Below, piece after piece: positions 1 through 6,689 of a stretch of 25,036 bases of DNA. How positions within the stretch are numbered: the stretch's first letter is position 1; every line of letters starts with the position of its first letter. A program made the position numbers and the translations under genes. The notes beneath the pieces are model-generated. The model did no database searches, was not told where the DNA came from, and saw only the letters and a list, made by a program, of their open reading frames with translations. Source of the stretch: a virus; the IMG/VR virus record IMGVR_UViG_3300046327_000057, positions 1-25,036 of that record; one strand, 5' to 3'.

Positions 1-128
1 TTATAAACTGTCTGAGGGCTTGTTTTTAGATTGTAATTCTTTTCAAGAAGTTTAACAATATCTGTTAAGTTCATTCTTTTAGTGACATAATGTTCGTACA
101 GGAAGGCCTTGTCATTTATATGGCTCAA
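1..128 (-). CDS. Helix-turn-helix DNA-binding protein, partial (3' end outside window)
   Basis: An open frame leads off the left edge and encodes about 43 residues. It includes NDKAFLYEHYVTKRMNLTDI and then a second helix and SPQTVY, the pattern of an N-terminal HTH that recruits a small DNA-binding or homing-type protein to DNA. The frame is the RuvC frame continued after its TAA (137-135), so it cannot use the ATG at 135. The first usable start is TTG at 128-126. The strong Shine-Dalgarno GGAGG lies 13 nt before this TTG but an ideal 6 nt before the ATG at 135, and that ATG opens only a 7-codon frame ending in TGA. TTG initiation, a +1 shift at AAA TGA C, or a small deletion could each explain this. 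The HTH reading is moderate; the function of the complete protein cannot be judged from this fragment. Confidence 0.5.
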   Translation of the reverse strand, partial: MSHINDKAFLYEHYVTKRMNLTDIVKLLEKNYNLKTSPQTVY

Positions 129-134
129 GTGCCA

Positions 135-707
135 TTAGTTACCTCCTGTTTTGTAATACCATAAAGCAATGCCTAATGCATCTACAATATCTTCATCTTC
201 AAGACCGGGAGTATCGTCTCCATAAGCAATGGAAACAATCTCTCTTACTCTTTGCTTTCTCTCATTCTTCATTTTAATCTGAATAGAACCTTTCTGTCCA
301 TTCTCTTCTAGAACCTTCCTGTCCTGCTTTGTAAGGTTCTTATAACCGATATTAGGCTTCCAACTCAATGGATTGATATCTCGCGTCTTAACGCCATTCT
401 GATACAGCAAACCCCAAGTAAAACCAATCATGTACGAAATAATTCTGCTTGATTGAAAGTTCTGAATGTAAACAGATTGTTCAATAGCAGCAACATCTGG
501 TTTATATTCATTTATCACAGCAACAAGTTCTTCGGCAATAACTTTAAACTTATCATAAGGTTCTTTCTGTTTTGATAAAACAATCTTACCCGTTGCCAAT
601 ACGTTCTTTTGATTGTCAATAACTGCCCAGGCTAAAGAGTGAGAAGCTGGGTCTATCGCTATTAGCTTATTCCATCCTTGATGGTTGACAATTGATCTTA
701 AACTCAC
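135..707 (-). CDS. ruvC: RuvC-like Holliday junction resolvase
   Basis: RNase H-fold endonuclease expected to cut Holliday junctions or branched DNA during phage recombination and before packaging. The acidic residues of the RuvC active site are visible: Asp in IAIDPASHS (about residue 19), Glu in AAIEQSVY (about 75), and the C-terminal pair in DEDIVDALGIALW (about 172 and 176). Length (190 aa) is close to bacterial RuvC (about 170). The only possible start is GTG at 707, because TAA precedes it in frame; there is no clear Shine-Dalgarno, so translation may depend on coupling to the gene ending 20 nt upstream. It sits in the repair and modification module with a second resolvase-like nuclease (4611-4910). 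A role in replication-coupled recombination with the phage RecA is inferred. Confidence 0.85.
   Translation of the reverse strand: MSLRSIVNHQGWNKLIAIDPASHSLAWAVIDNQKNVLATGKIVLSKQKEPYDKFKVIAEELVAVINEYKPDVAAIEQSVYIQNFQSSRIISYMIGFTWGLLYQNGVKTRDINPLSWKPNIGYKNLTKQDRKVLEENGQKGSIQIKMKNERKQRVREIVSIAYGDDTPGLEDEDIVDALGIALWYYKTGGN
142..146 (-). promoter_or_regulatory. Strong Shine-Dalgarno GGAGG inside the ruvC 3' end
   Basis: On the minus strand the last codons of the RuvC gene contain CAGGAGGT, one of the best ribosome-binding sites in the window. It stands 6 nt before an ATG (135-133) that overlaps the RuvC stop as TAATG, and 13 nt before the TTG (128-126) that opens the coding-like HTH frame. It therefore serves the next gene, but the ideally spaced start reads only seven codons. 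Confidence 0.6.
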
Positions 708-727
708 TTATATAGTATAGCGCATAA

Positions 728-1039
728 TCAACGCTGTTCTTCCCTGAGTTTATTCTCATCCCAACCCCATCCAACAAGTCTTTGGATGTATCTTTCATTC
801 TTGCATTGTTCACATATGTCTTCATCATTATAAGAAGAGAGCACTGTATTACAGTTATCAGTAATACATACTCTCTTTCTTGTTTTATTATCTTTTTTTC
901 TGTAATAGTTTTCTAATAACTTTTTATTAGTTACAACTTTTCTACAATCTGGTGAACAGTAGATTGTATTGTAAACCTTAGCTACGAATTCTTTTTTACA
1001 TTCATCATTTTGACAAATTCTTGCTTCACTATCAAACAT
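728..1039 (-). CDS. Small protein with two C4 zinc-finger-like motifs
   Basis: 103 residues from ATG 1039. The first cysteine set is C9-x4-C14 and C28-x3-C32 (CQNDEC and YCSPDC); the second is near residues 58, 63, 75 and 78 (CITDNC and CEQC). A basic, lysine-rich linker of about 25 residues separates them. Such treble-clef-like pairs occur in phage DNA- or RNA-binding proteins and in recombination or HNH-associated proteins, but no catalytic motif is visible, so the role is unknown. The start is chosen because ATG 1039 overlaps the upstream stop by 8 bp (ATGTTTGA), the same junction used at 9474/9467. The longer GTG start at 1078 would add 13 residues that overlap the cysteine-rich tail of the Cas4-like gene and has no good ribosome-binding site. 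Confidence 0.7.
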   Translation of the reverse strand: MFDSEARICQNDECKKEFVAKVYNTIYCSPDCRKVVTNKKLLENYYRKKDNKTRKRVCITDNCNTVLSSYNDEDICEQCKNERYIQRLVGWGWDENKLREEQR

Positions 1040-1751
1040 TCCCTGACCAGCATTTATCAGCCAAAGCACAGTCTGCACACTTTGCAGAACTACGCTTATA
1101 TGGCTGAGCAGGGATTTCTCGGTTTAGGAACGCCTCGTAAATGCCCTTGTACTTCTTAAATAGTTTATCAATAAAAACATCATCTCTCTCTACGAAAATA
1201 GGAAGAATTTCTTGATTATTCTTATTTTCATAAATAACAAGACCCGATGGAAGGTCAAGACACCTCATATAGATTTGAGCTTGTCTAAAATGGTCATCTT
1301 TTGGCTTATTATGAAGTTTTCTATAATGGAAACCTTCATTAGAGATTGACTTCAATTCGATTAGTTTATGACCATCAAGATCAATAATACCGTCAGCAGT
1401 TCCTTCAATTGGCGGATCATCATGAGTCACCGGAATTTCTTCAGCAACAAGAATGCCCATCTCTCTCATATAACTATACAATCTTTCATGAACAGCATGA
1501 CCGTTATCAAAGATACGATATGTCTGAGGTCGGAAGATTGTTGTCATCTCTGTACCCTCAAATAAGTAATACCAGTACCTAGCGCATTGGTTGGTATAAC
1601 TAGGATGGAAACCGCCAACCTTCTTTGTCGCAGGAGCATTACGCTTCTCTAAGAAGTCGTCTATAGCCTGTGCAAAGTCGTTTACAATGTCATCGCCAGT
1701 CTTTTGGATAGCAGGTTCTTTTGGTTGCCTAAGGGCATTTAAAGATTTCAA
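1032..1751 (-). CDS. Cas4-like PD-(D/E)XK exonuclease with FeS-cluster cysteines
   Basis: 239-residue nuclease of the Cas4/RecB-C-terminal/AddB group. A PD-(D/E)XK core is visible as GTADGIIDL followed by LIELKSIS (D about residue 119, E-x-K about 132-134) and the following QAQIYMRCL helix, typical of motif QxxxY. One cysteine near residue 56 (NQCARYWYY) and three at the C terminus (CADCALADKC) reproduce the four-cysteine 4Fe-4S signature of Cas4 and AddB. The start is TTG 1751, decided by AAAGGGGA on the transcript about 6 nt upstream; it immediately follows the TAA of the preceding gene. Members act as 5' to 3' single-strand or end-processing exonucleases, so a role in recombination or DNA-end resection is likely. 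No cas1, cas2 or CRISPR array is present. Confidence 0.85.
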   Translation of the reverse strand: MKSLNALRQPKEPAIQKTGDDIVNDFAQAIDDFLEKRNAPATKKVGGFHPSYTNQCARYWYYLFEGTEMTTIFRPQTYRIFDNGHAVHERLYSYMREMGILVAEEIPVTHDDPPIEGTADGIIDLDGHKLIELKSISNEGFHYRKLHNKPKDDHFRQAQIYMRCLDLPSGLVIYENKNNQEILPIFVERDDVFIDKLFKKYKGIYEAFLNREIPAQPYKRSSAKCADCALADKCWSGNV

Positions 1752-2066
1752 TTAATTCCCCTTTGAGGCAAGCTTGAGAACATTGATATTCTCTGACAAT
1801 GCTTCATACATTGTCTTCCAGATATCATTAACCAGTTTGTCTTGCTCACTCATTAAGCTTGACCTTCTCTTGAACGCCTGTGATTTAATAATCATTTGTG
1901 TTCTATAGGCTGCTAATAGATTAGCATACTTAATAGCTTGTCCCCCAATATAATGATTAGGGTTATCAATTATATCTTGCACGATTCTCATGCAATCAAT
2001 AAATTCTTTTGACCTATCGCCCATATTATCGGCAATAAAGTTAATGTCTACAATAATGTCAGTCAT
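1752..2066 (-). CDS. Hypothetical helical protein
   Basis: 104 residues, predicted by eye to be almost entirely alpha-helical, without cysteine clusters, membrane segments or recognisable catalytic motifs. The centre carries several long amphipathic stretches (around IKYANLLAAYRTQMIIKS). Its ATG overlaps the DpdA stop by 8 bp (ATGACTGA), and its own stop abuts the TTG of the Cas4-like gene, so it is translated as part of the dpdA to cas4-like chain. The position suggests an accessory to the nuclease or to DNA modification, but nothing in the protein itself proves either. Not recognised as a known family. Confidence 0.65.
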   Translation of the reverse strand: MTDIIVDINFIADNMGDRSKEFIDCMRIVQDIIDNPNHYIGGQAIKYANLLAAYRTQMIIKSQAFKRRSSLMSEQDKLVNDIWKTMYEALSENINVLKLASKGN

Positions 2067-2841
2067 TTTTCTTCTTTCTTGATGTTTTTACCGACTCAGC
2101 CCATTTCATAGCCCAAGCATGACAGTTACCGCATGAGATAGCTTTCTCATGAGTAGTACCACAAAGGTAAATATTTTTCCAACCAGCAGCCCTTCCTGTG
2201 AAAGACCACGCCATTGAATCTGATGAGACCAGTTTATCACCAAATAGTGTCAAACCGTCTTTCTTTAATCCAAAACCATGCATTCTTATTCCATAGTTAT
2301 ATAGTTCATTAACTAATTCGTTAACTCCCTGAACATTTGCTCTACGACAGAATGAGCCCATCCCAACAGTATCGTATTTGCGTAAATCAACTCCATAATT
2401 AGAATACAAATCTAAGTGCTTTAAGTAATCAGATGGATCCCATCCCTGCAATACCGGAATAATTGGTAAATCAGGGCCAAGTTCTTTTAATCTTAAAAAG
2501 TTCTCACATGATAATTTCTGATGTTCATCAACACTTTTACCAGTTTTAACAATCATATGAGGCTCGCACATCCAATCCTGTGGTGAAGCCCAATCCATCA
2601 TACCTACCTCTTCACGGAGTCGGTATAATTCTTCAATGTACTGCTCAGGAGTAGTAACCCATTTGTCATAAAGAGATAACTCAGTAAAACCTCCACTATC
2701 ACAAGCCCATCTCGCTAAGGATTTTTTATACTTTTTATATTTGCGAAAACGGCGAATTGATATAAATAGCGGTGTTGTGTTCTCTTTACCCCATAGCCAT
2801 GATGGGTTGTGACTCCCAACATAAAACTGAAAGTCTTCCAT
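2059..2841 (-). CDS. dpdA: DpdA-type DNA 7-deazaguanine transglycosylase (TGT paralogue)
   Basis: Phage paralogue of tRNA-guanine transglycosylase that exchanges guanine in DNA for a 7-deazaguanine such as preQ0. From the preferred start (260 aa), TGT-like landmarks appear in order: CDSGGFTEL (D48, base recognition or catalysis), PVLQGW (129-134, compare VQGG in TGT), VGMGSFCRR (159-167), HGFGLKK (188-194), SSDSMAW with D208 as candidate nucleophile, then C227, C237, C240 and H241 as a likely zinc site. Start ATG 2841 is preferred because it forms TAATG with the cytosine methyltransferase stop and begins exactly at the family-like MEDFQFYVGSHNPSWLW; an ATG at 2883 would overlap by 43 bp. No queC, queD, queE, queF or folE lies in the window, so preQ0 must come from the host or from elsewhere in the genome. 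The alternative, a tRNA enzyme, is less likely given the length and DNA-modification neighbours. Confidence 0.82.
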   Translation of the reverse strand: MEDFQFYVGSHNPSWLWGKENTTPLFISIRRFRKYKKYKKSLARWACDSGGFTELSLYDKWVTTPEQYIEELYRLREEVGMMDWASPQDWMCEPHMIVKTGKSVDEHQKLSCENFLRLKELGPDLPIIPVLQGWDPSDYLKHLDLYSNYGVDLRKYDTVGMGSFCRRANVQGVNELVNELYNYGIRMHGFGLKKDGLTLFGDKLVSSDSMAWSFTGRAAGWKNIYLCGTTHEKAISCGNCHAWAMKWAESVKTSRKKKND

Positions 2842-4220
2842 TAAGCGCTTTCTATTAACTTCTTTAGCTCTATGCCAATCCATTCAGACACTGGTGAAGC
2901 AATTGCATTTCCACACATCTTGTAGCGATTAGTGTCAGCAATCTTTTTGCCTGTGTAATCAACTGCTGTATGGTCATCAGGGAATCCCATCAATCTTTCG
3001 CATTCAACAGGAGTTAATCTTCTCAATACAAGCTCAGGCGACATTACGCCATGCTGAGAGATTGTATCCAATGTATAAGATGGATCACCAATATCTCCAA
3101 ATCCTTTTCCTTGCGGACCGGAAGTATCTGCACGACCAATGATTGTCCCTTGAATTGGAATTGCAATATGGTCTGCTGAATCAATGCCTGTACGGATTGT
3201 GCGATAAATATCTTCGCTAACCTTATTGTTATAACCATCATAGGCTAAAACAGGAACTTGTCCACCACCAGTCCCCATACGGTGCTTCAATGTTGGAACC
3301 ATATCATCATCATAAACACGAACATCATTAACTCTTGTACCATCAACAACGAGAACAGTTGCTCTTGTTTCTCCTGTGTTATCAAAAGCATTAAGCGTTG
3401 GAGCTACTGCATTGTCAACCCATGATTCATCATCAGTATGATTTTGCGCTCTCTTAGATTTTACGAAAGGCTCAAGGACAAAGTTTCTCTCAGGGCGCTT
3501 GTAATCACTAGCAGCAAGAGTTACTCCTCCTTCTGTCCATTTGGCGTGTCCTGATTGTCCATACCAGACAGTTTCATTAGCGCTACTCTCAGCAGTTCTG
3601 GCAGACTGTTTCCTTTTCTTTCTGCCCTTCTTAATATTCCCATTGCTGTCTTGGGGGACAGGTAATATTTGTCCGCTACTTCGCTCAAGGGCTGAAGAGT
3701 CCCAGCAAGCGATGACAAAGATTCTTCTTCTGCGTTGTGCGACTCCGAACCATTGTGCATCCAAGATGTGCCATTCAATTCCCAATGCCCCGATGTCAGC
3801 CATTTGGTTGAGGACTTCTGCGAAGTCTTCTCCCTTATTACTTGTGAGGGCGCCGGGTACATTCTCCCAGATTGCCCATTTTGGAAATTCTCCATTAGTT
3901 GCTTCTCTCATTTCTTTGATTATTCTTATACCTTCAAAGTATAAGCCTGAACGGTCTCCATCAAGACCTGAACGCTTACCTGCTACAGATAAGTCCTGAC
4001 ATGGTGAACCAAATGATATTAAATCAACTGGCGGTAAGTCTGCACCATTTACATCTCTTACATCTTCAAATTTGGGAACATTAGGCCAATGCCTTTTCAA
4101 TACGCTTTGGCAATTCTTATCCCATTCAACTTGGAATGAACACTCCCAACCGGCAGAGTCAAAACCCAAGTCAAATCCACCTACTCCTGCGAATAGGCTT
4201 CCGTAAGTTAATTGTTTCAT
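2841..4220 (-). CDS. dcm: C5-cytosine DNA methyltransferase
   Basis: 459-residue enzyme transferring a methyl group from S-adenosylmethionine to C5 of cytosine in DNA. The ordered family motifs are all visible: motif I FAGVGGFDLGF (10-20), motif IV GSPCQDLS with catalytic C74, motif VI WENV with E119, motif VIII QRRRR (162-166), and motif X CGNAIASPV near the C terminus. Residues about 190-385 form an unusually long target-recognition region containing loosely repeated blocks of the type APTLN/VPTLK followed by VLVVDG/VLAYDG. Good Shine-Dalgarno AAAGGAAAG lies inside the last codons of the Dam gene. It is coupled to dpdA by TAATG. No cognate restriction enzyme is seen, so it is probably an orphan anti-restriction methylase. 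Confidence in family is very high; target sequence cannot be read. Confidence 0.95.
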   Translation of the reverse strand: MKQLTYGSLFAGVGGFDLGFDSAGWECSFQVEWDKNCQSVLKRHWPNVPKFEDVRDVNGADLPPVDLISFGSPCQDLSVAGKRSGLDGDRSGLYFEGIRIIKEMREATNGEFPKWAIWENVPGALTSNKGEDFAEVLNQMADIGALGIEWHILDAQWFGVAQRRRRIFVIACWDSSALERSSGQILPVPQDSNGNIKKGRKKRKQSARTAESSANETVWYGQSGHAKWTEGGVTLAASDYKRPERNFVLEPFVKSKRAQNHTDDESWVDNAVAPTLNAFDNTGETRATVLVVDGTRVNDVRVYDDDMVPTLKHRMGTGGGQVPVLAYDGYNNKVSEDIYRTIRTGIDSADHIAIPIQGTIIGRADTSGPQGKGFGDIGDPSYTLDTISQHGVMSPELVLRRLTPVECERLMGFPDDHTAVDYTGKKIADTNRYKMCGNAIASPVSEWIGIELKKLIESA

Positions 4221-4222
4221 TG

Positions 4223-4618
4223 TTACTTTCCTTTGAAGATGATGAGTGCGGATGGGAACGGTGCAGAATTCTTCTGGTCGTCAAATTTAAGTCTACCCTT
4301 GATGAAACGAATTTCATCAGCGTTCATGACAAAGTTATGCCACCACCGAGTATCTGTACGGCTAGGAATTAGGAACACAGAGGTCTTGCCTTTGCTCTGT
4401 TCGTCAACTGCTTTTTCTAACCACTTGGCAATAATGTTGCCATAAGGAGGGTTAACAAAATTACAGTTACCCCATTCAATTTCCAAACCGTCAAACTGAG
4501 GGTTAGGAGGGCAAGGATCGAAATCAAAGTTAAATTCTTCATTGAGTTTTTCATAAAATGCCTTTGGTGTTTTCCAGTTATCTCTAGCAGCAGTAAAATG
4601 GACTTTGTGCTTATTCAT
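4223..4618 (-). CDS. Phage N6-adenine DNA methyltransferase (Dam-like)
   Basis: 131-residue protein of the short phage DNA N-6-adenine-methyltransferase family. It shows the family start DNWKTPKAFYEKLN (13-26), the FDFDPCP segment, and the amino-methyltransferase catalytic motif NPPY at 56-59. The region KTSVFLIPSRTDTRWWH and the closing GRLKF...FPSALIIF pattern are also characteristic. The size is normal for this compact phage family, which lacks the FxGxG-first architecture of cellular Dam. Its ATG overlaps the upstream resolvase-like stop by 8 bp (ATGAATAA), and the cytosine methyltransferase begins 3 nt after its stop, so two methylases of different chemistry are co-translated. Likely role: methylation of phage DNA against restriction. 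Recognition site unknown. Confidence 0.92.
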   Translation of the reverse strand: MNKHKVHFTAARDNWKTPKAFYEKLNEEFNFDFDPCPPNPQFDGLEIEWGNCNFVNPPYGNIIAKWLEKAVDEQSKGKTSVFLIPSRTDTRWWHNFVMNADEIRFIKGRLKFDDQKNSAPFPSALIIFKGK

Positions 4619-4910
4619 ATTCTGAATCCTTAATTAGTTCTTTGAACACTTCCCACTCAATGATAGCAACCTTCACATCGGAATCCTCTCCAAGAACGAC
4701 AGAAATGCAAGGATATTTATGATTTGCTTTCCATGCATCTTTACGCATCTTGAGCCAAGCTAAACGGGTAAGCGTAAATGAAGATCCATTGTGCTTGTAA
4801 TCTAGAAGGAAATTGTGAAACTCAGCATCACCCTTCTTCAAGCCTCTTCCGGAGTTCTTAACCGCTTTAGCCTTGTCTCTTTTTATTTCTTCTTTTTCTG
4901 TTCTTTTCAT
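4611..4910 (-). CDS. PD-(D/E)XK resolvase-like nuclease
   Basis: 99 residues from ATG 4910. The core AVKNSGRGLKKGDAEFHNFL followed by LDYKH (about residues 16-40), with D28 and D37-x-K39, matches the minimal PD-(D/E)XK nuclease pattern. The following SSFTLTRLAWLKMRKDAW and the hydrophobic PCISVVLGED strand resemble Hjc/Holliday-resolvase-like or MutH-like phage nucleases. Start choice is uncertain: ATG 4910 lies 7 nt after the upstream stop; ATG 4934 would overlap the upstream gene and add eight residues. The protein is small, and the N-terminal Glu of the motif is not certain. Together with the RuvC-like protein it gives the phage two candidate branched-DNA nucleases. The exact substrate is inferred only. 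Confidence 0.65.
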   Translation of the reverse strand: MKRTEKEEIKRDKAKAVKNSGRGLKKGDAEFHNFLLDYKHNGSSFTLTRLAWLKMRKDAWKANHKYPCISVVLGEDSDVKVAIIEWEVFKELIKDSEYE

Positions 4911-4917
4911 AAGTCTA

Positions 4918-5364
4918 TTATACAGGCCAAACATACTCTGGCTCAGCAATTGGCTGCTCAATTACATCATCAAACTTATCGCAATACCAAGACCAATCTT
5001 TCCATGCAAGTTTGAAACGGTGTGAACGATGAATATCTTCACGACCAAACCACTCAGGCAAGATTAACTTTGAATTGTCAACATCTTCAAACTTCATCGT
5101 GTTGTTATAACCACGACTAATCCATTCTTCAATTGAGATATTAAGATACAACTTGAGAGCTTCTTCATAGCCTCTCCACATTCTTGTTACAACATGGTTT
5201 TCCCATCCGTAATAAACTGTTCCATCTTTTTTAAACTTAGGCTTTGCTCTGCCAAGAAGTACATTCAGAACTTGAAAAGACTCCACTCTTTGCTTGCCAA
5301 GTCTTTTGTAATCAAGTGATTGCAATGACTCTCTAAAGTCTGGGTACGGTAAAAATGTTTGCAT
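4918..5364 (-). CDS. Pyrimidine dimer DNA glycosylase-like protein (MSMEG_6728-type)
   Basis: 148 residues. The opening MQTFLPYPDF and LDYKRLGKQRVESFQ (17-31), then GWENHVVTRMWRGY, ISRGYNN, PEWFGREDIHRSHR and the KDWSWYCDKF end, match the pyrimidine-dimer DNA glycosylase-like family widespread in Actinobacteria and their phages. T4 endonuclease V uses the N-terminal Thr2 amine as nucleophile and Glu23. Here Thr is residue 3 behind Gln2, and a Glu is at 28, so base-excision chemistry is not assured. It would act in UV-damage repair if active. The 47-bp gap upstream separates it from the glycosyltransferase gene, and it opens the DNA-repair and modification module. Start ATG 5364 has only a weak GAAAG upstream. 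Confidence 0.8.
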   Translation of the reverse strand: MQTFLPYPDFRESLQSLDYKRLGKQRVESFQVLNVLLGRAKPKFKKDGTVYYGWENHVVTRMWRGYEEALKLYLNISIEEWISRGYNNTMKFEDVDNSKLILPEWFGREDIHRSHRFKLAWKDWSWYCDKFDDVIEQPIAEPEYVWPV

Positions 5365-5411
5365 ATCGCACTTTCTGTTGTCGTTGCGAAGAACTGTACC
5401 ACTAACAGAAT

Positions 5412-6689
5412 CTAGATGTACGAGTAGTAAGTATCTATTTTCTTAATTTCTTCAACGGTTGCTTTTCTAAACAGCCCGGTCATTAGTAATGATGAAGAAA
5501 TCTCTTCTTTAACAGAGGATATTCTTTTATCTTTATCAAATCTAACTCCATCACTTGTTGAATAAGAGCCGTTTCCTTCATAGACGAGATAGGCAGGGGG
5601 GATTGGTTTAAAATCAGGCAGAGGTTTTAGCATCTTTATGCCAACTCTTTTTATCAAATCTGTGAGCATTTGATCACATCTATTTTGCCAATTATATTTA
5701 TTATAAACATCATTAGCCTGTGCATAAAAATAATCACATTGCTTTTCAAAATTATCTACAGCATTCTTCATGAGGTGAAGTAGAGAATCATAATCTGCAA
5801 GAACTACTTCACCATAGTGATATCCAGTATGTTCTGTTTTACCAAGTTTTGATTCAATAACATTTCCACCTAAATAGTTCTCATAAGAGCACCATCTACC
5901 AGTTGAAATCGTTGGCATACCTGTCGCCAAAGCCTGAAGGGGGATAAATCCAAAGCCTTCGCCCTCTGATGGGTAAATCAAAATATCATGAGAATAAAAT
6001 AGTTCAACCATTTCATCTTGAGATAAAGTTTCATAAATTCTGTTTATATTTCCATCAGAGTATCTTCTATTTAACTGATCAATAGAAAATACAGGAGTTC
6101 TTTCAGAACCGTGATGTTTAAAAGTTATTTCAACATTTGGGTTATTCTTAAATAATTCTAAGAATGCTTTTTCAACAAGATCAGCTCTTTTTCTTGGACT
6201 ATCAGAGTCAACATGGAGAAATCTAATCTTATCTCCTTGACCTCTACGCTTTGGTTTCCACATATCATCAATGCCATGTTCAAAAACAAATGTAGGAGTA
6301 GTTACTCCTGAGTTAAGAACTGAGTCTTTTGCGAACTGATTGCCGACCCATATTTCATCAACTGCATTCATTGAATCAATCCAATGAGGCCATACTTTAG
6401 TTGCTTCCAAATGCGTACCATAAATCTTATATTGATGGTCATAGAATTTTTTAAAGTCAGGACTCCTAAGATTTGTCATTGTGCTTTGGTTGTACCACTC
6501 AGGTTCCATATAAAACATCTGAATTGGTGCTTCTGGAGAATTTTGCACAGCGCGAAGTTTTAAATTTCGGTATACAAATTCATTAAAATGCTTTGTTATT
6601 CTATTGTAGCCATATGCATAGCCAAATATATTAACTGCATCTTTAATATGCTGGTCTGTATGTAATGAGAATATTAATTCACTTGTCAT
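5412..6689 (-). CDS. GT4-type glycosyltransferase with C-terminal extension
   Basis: 425-residue family 1/GT4-like glycosyltransferase with GT-B fold. Visible are the domain linker and acceptor side (VDEIWVGNQFAKDSV, FVFEHGID), a second Rossmann half starting IRFLHVDSDSPRKRADLV, and the nucleotide-sugar motif SEGEGFGFIPLQALATGMPT (about 242-261), whose E-x7-E equivalents bind the sugar nucleotide. The last 80 residues or so (from LKPLPDFKPIPP) are an extra module of unknown role. No signal peptide or membrane segment. The ATG forms TAATG with the small membrane protein, suggesting coupling. Acceptor unknown: modified DNA base, virion protein or host surface glycan are all possible; the neighbouring methyltransferases fit glycan decoration or DNA hypermodification, neither proven. 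Confidence 0.85.
   Translation of the reverse strand: MTSELIFSLHTDQHIKDAVNIFGYAYGYNRITKHFNEFVYRNLKLRAVQNSPEAPIQMFYMEPEWYNQSTMTNLRSPDFKKFYDHQYKIYGTHLEATKVWPHWIDSMNAVDEIWVGNQFAKDSVLNSGVTTPTFVFEHGIDDMWKPKRRGQGDKIRFLHVDSDSPRKRADLVEKAFLELFKNNPNVEITFKHHGSERTPVFSIDQLNRRYSDGNINRIYETLSQDEMVELFYSHDILIYPSEGEGFGFIPLQALATGMPTISTGRWCSYENYLGGNVIESKLGKTEHTGYHYGEVVLADYDSLLHLMKNAVDNFEKQCDYFYAQANDVYNKYNWQNRCDQMLTDLIKRVGIKMLKPLPDFKPIPPAYLVYEGNGSYSTSDGVRFDKDKRISSVKEEISSSLLMTGLFRKATVEEIKKIDTYYSYI

Noticed and set aside
135-707. RuvC-fold protein as a TnpB/Cas12-like nuclease
   Set aside because: At 190 residues with only the compact RuvC core, no zinc insertion and no guide-RNA candidate, it fits a phage resolvase.
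728-1078. GTG 1078 start for the zinc-finger protein
   Set aside because: It would overlap the FeS-cysteine tail of the Cas4-like gene by 47 bp without a ribosome-binding site; the ATG at 1039 gives the recurring 8-bp overlap.
1032-1751. Cas4-like gene as part of a CRISPR-Cas locus
   Set aside because: No cas1, cas2, effector gene or direct-repeat array occurs anywhere in the window; free-standing Cas4-like nucleases are common in phages.
2059-2841. tRNA-guanine transglycosylase acting on tRNA (queuosine)
   Set aside because: The protein is much shorter than TGT and sits among DNA methyltransferases with DpdA-like motif spacing, so DNA modification is the better reading.
3541-3999. 152-codon plus-strand open frame inside the cytosine methyltransferase
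   Set aside because: It is antisense to an intact gene, has low-complexity Leu/Ser/Pro-rich content, and no ribosome-binding site or family motif. The same holds for the other plus-strand frames in the window.
4908-4940. TATAAT on the minus strand just before the resolvase-like start, as a promoter
   Set aside because: It overlaps the last codons of the upstream gene, and no -35-like sequence occurs at 16-18 bp; the best TTGCTG is 21 bp away. In an AT-rich genome this is expected by chance.
5373-5410. TTCTGTT / AACAGAA inverted repeat in the 47-bp gap as terminator or operator
   Set aside because: Stem is only 7 bp with a 24-nt loop and no U-tract; too weak to call without conservation.
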